A stretch of DNA of 64,000 nt from Modestobacter roseus (GTDB lineage: Bacteria > Actinomycetota > Actinomycetes > Mycobacteriales > Geodermatophilaceae). The position numbers and the translations under genes were made by a program. Below are positions 62,289 through 64,000 of the stretch, piece after piece. The stretch is taken from NCBI RefSeq assembly GCF_007994135.1, contig NZ_VLKF01000001.1:3906001-3970000 (forward strand), read 5' to 3'. Under the pieces are notes generated by a model, which ran no database searches, was not told where the DNA came from, and was given only the letters and a program-made list of their open reading frames with translations. Within the stretch, counting starts at the first letter, position 1; every line of letters starts with the position of its first letter.

Positions 62289-63818
62289 GTGCGCGCCCCA
62301 CGACTCCTGTTCCTCGGCACCGCCGGTGCGCTGGCGCTGACCGCCTGCTCCGGCGGGGAGAGCGTCGACACCGGCAACGGCGGTGGCAGCTCCGGCGGCG
62401 ACAACACGCTCGTCGCCGCGGTGAGCGCCCAGCCCGACCAGTTCGACCCGCACGTGACCAGCGCCTACCCGAGCTTCCAGGTGCTGGAGAACGTCTACGA
62501 CACCCTCGTGGTCCCCAACCCCGAGGACCTCACGATGGAGCCCAGCCTCGCCACCGACTGGGAGACCAGCGACGACGGGCTGACCTGGACGTTCACCCTG
62601 CGGGACGACGTCACCTTCCACGACGGCAGCGAGTTCGACGCCGCCGACGTCGTCTACTCCTACGACCGGATCATCGACGAGGAGCTGAACAACGCCTACC
62701 GGTTCGCCAACGTCGAGTCGGTGACCGCGGTCGACCCGACCACGGTCGAGATCCAGGTGAGCCAGCCGACGCCGAACCTGCCGGCGCTGATCGGCGGCTT
62801 CAAGGGGATGGCGATCCTCCCCGAGGGTGCGGCCGAGGAGTACGACCTGACCACCGAGGCGGTGGGCACCGGGCCGTTCACGCTGGAGAGCTCCGACGCC
62901 GGCAGCACCGAGCTGGCCGCCTACGAGGACTACTGGGGTGGCGCGCCGAGCGTCGACGGCGTCGAGTTCCGCTACATCACCGAGCCCGCCGCCGCGCTGA
63001 CCGCGCTGGAGAACGGCGAGGTGCAGTGGACCGACAACGTCCCGCCGCAGCAGATCGAGTCGCTGGAGGGCAACGACCAGGTCGAGCTGGCCACCACCCC
63101 GAGCGTCGACTACTGGTACATGTCGATGAACTACGCCCGGGAGCCGTTCGGCAACCCGGCGGTGCGCCAGGCGATCGCCACCGCCATCGACCGCGGCGCG
63201 GTCACCGAGGCGGCCCGGTTCGGCGCCGCCGAGCCGAACCAGACGGCGATCCCCGAGGACAGCTTCTTCTACTCCGACTACGCCCCCTACGACGCCGACC
63301 CGGCGGCCGCGGAGCAGCTGCTCCAGCAGGCCGGCGTGCAGACGCCCATCTCGATGGGCCTGATGGTCACCGACGAGTTCCCGGAGACGGTCACCGCCGC
63401 CCAGGTGATCGCCAGCCAGCTGGAGCCGATCGGGATCGACGTGGACGTGCAGACCGTCGACTTCGCCACCTGGCTGGACCGCCAGTCGCAGGGTGACTTC
63501 GACGCCTTCCTGCTGGGCTGGCTGGGCAACATCGACCCGTTCGACTACTACCACGCCCAGCACATCACCGACGGCTCCAGCAACTACCAGGGCTACAGCA
63601 ACCCCGAGGTCGACCGGCTGCTGACCGCGGCGGCCAGCGAGACCGACCAGGACGCCCGCAAGGACCTCTACGACCAGGCCGCGCAGCTGATCGTCGACGA
63701 CGCCTCCTACGTGTACCTCTACAACCCCGACGTCGTGCAGGCGTGGGCTCCGGGGCTGTCGGGCTACACGATCCGGCCGGACAAGGCGATCAACTTCGAG
63801 GACGTGGAGCTGCCCTGA
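62289..63818 (+). CDS. ABC transporter substrate-binding lipoprotein (SBP family 5, peptide/nickel type)
   Basis: A 509-residue solute-binding lipoprotein. The signal peptide MRAPRLLFLGTAGALALTAC ends in the lipobox LTAC with the lipid-attachment Cys20. A Gly/Ser linker leads to the mature domain: PDQFDPHVTSAYPSFQVLENVYDTLV, WTFTLRDDVTFHDGSEFDAADVVYSYDRI and NPAVRQAIATAIDRGAVTEAA are SBP_bac_5 motifs. Substrate is probably an oligopeptide or similar. GTG 62289 with GGAGG 8 nt upstream. The permease starts within its stop codon. Confidence 0.93.
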   Translation: MRAPRLLFLGTAGALALTACSGGESVDTGNGGGSSGGDNTLVAAVSAQPDQFDPHVTSAYPSFQVLENVYDTLVVPNPEDLTMEPSLATDWETSDDGLTWTFTLRDDVTFHDGSEFDAADVVYSYDRIIDEELNNAYRFANVESVTAVDPTTVEIQVSQPTPNLPALIGGFKGMAILPEGAAEEYDLTTEAVGTGPFTLESSDAGSTELAAYEDYWGGAPSVDGVEFRYITEPAAALTALENGEVQWTDNVPPQQIESLEGNDQVELATTPSVDYWYMSMNYAREPFGNPAVRQAIATAIDRGAVTEAARFGAAEPNQTAIPEDSFFYSDYAPYDADPAAAEQLLQQAGVQTPISMGLMVTDEFPETVTAAQVIASQLEPIGIDVDVQTVDFATWLDRQSQGDFDAFLLGWLGNIDPFDYYHAQHITDGSSNYQGYSNPEVDRLLTAAASETDQDARKDLYDQAAQLIVDDASYVYLYNPDVVQAWAPGLSGYTIRPDKAINFEDVELP

Positions 63819-64000
63819 CCGGGTACCTGCTCCGGCGCACCGGTCAGTCGCTGGTCGTGCTGGCCGGGGTGAGCGTCATCGTGTTCGCCCTGGTCCACCT
63901 CGTCCCCGGCGACCCGGTGCGCCTGGCGCTGGGCACCCGGTTCTCCCAGGAGAGCTACGACGCCCTGCAGCAGCGGTCCGGGCTGGACCAGCCGCTGCTG
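63815..64000 (+). CDS. ABC transporter permease, DppB-like, N-terminus only
   Basis: The frame reads TGYLLRRTGQSLVVLAGVSV, then IVFALVHLVPGDPVRLALGT, to the window end; this is the standard first membrane segment and loop of DppB/OppB permeases. No ATG, GTG or TTG precedes it in frame after the SBP stop. The best start is CTG at 63815-63817, overlapping the TGA as CTGA, with GGAG 5 nt upstream. Start at a non-standard codon is therefore inferred, not proven. Confidence 0.75.
   Translation, partial: MTGYLLRRTGQSLVVLAGVSVIVFALVHLVPGDPVRLALGTRFSQESYDALQQRSGLDQPLL

Noticed and set aside
60096-63563. 1155-codon minus frame
   Set aside because: Shadow of the ALDH and SBP genes; GC-rich repetition without domains.

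Overview
The window is chromosomal DNA from a very high-GC actinobacterium. A sampled housekeeping line counts 73% G+C, and GTG starts, GTGA/ATGA gene overlaps and apparently leaderless genes are all common. Lineage markers include a proteasome activator of the Bpa type ending in GQYL, a FolP2-type dihydropteroate synthase paralogue, a GuaB1-type IMP-dehydrogenase relative, the start of a SARP/BTAD regulator, a SpoIIE-type phosphatase and a separate STAS protein, and the mycobacterial-style fadE5/fadA2/fabG4/htdX set. Several chemoreceptors, one behind a sigma-28-like promoter, point to a motile actinomycete. A member of the Geodermatophilaceae fits well, but that is inference.

Layout. 1-5.0 kb: divergent SARP regulator and FAD oxidoreductase, DUF1540 protein, an iron-box-preceded degenerate ABC-ATPase-like protein, STAS protein, methyltransferase, TfoX-like protein. 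5.0-12 kb: MFS exporter, EF-Tu domain III-like protein, FUSC exporter, TipA-type MerR regulator, haloalkane dehalogenase, degenerate GGDEF protein, LysE exporter, and a TMEM165/GDT1 transporter behind a manganese (yybP-ykoY) riboswitch. 12-18 kb: larC, larB and two tandem GGDEF proteins, with a frame break at the GGDEF/larB junction. 18-24.8 kb: pheA, quinone oxidoreductase, an adh/SDR/merR operon with a textbook MerR operator, then GroES-like, zincin and guaB1. 24.8-26.7 kb: a low-GC two-gene island (ImmA/IrrE-family peptidase plus a 106-residue partner). 26.9-30 kb: serS and two HAD phosphatases. 30-38 kb: chemotaxis block of two membrane receptors, a soluble six-PAS receptor and a triple-CheW protein with a frame break. 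38-47.5 kb: bpa, cysteine desulfurase-like, quinone oxidoreductase, acyl-CoA ligase, thioesterase, folP2-like, DinB, acetamidase, serine hydrolase, HU. 47.8-54 kb: aldo/keto reductase, DUF1059, divergent EAL and SpoIIE proteins, TRIC channel. 54-60.5 kb: tetR-fadE5 divergent from fadA2-fabG4-htdX. 60.6-64 kb: aldehyde dehydrogenase and the start of a peptide-type ABC importer operon, cut by the window end.

The points most worth following are: (i) the coupled low-GC peptidase/partner module at 24784-26672, the best candidate for an undescribed accessory or defence-like system; (ii) the iron box in front of a P-loop-less ABC-ATPase-like protein; (iii) the manganese riboswitch whose conserved core contains the larC stop codon; (iv) two single-base frame breaks in homopolymer runs, in GGDEF/LarB and in the triple CheW; (v) three families of dispersed palindromic repeats; (vi) a systematic promoter layout placing a TANNNT box 6-8 nt before the start codon.
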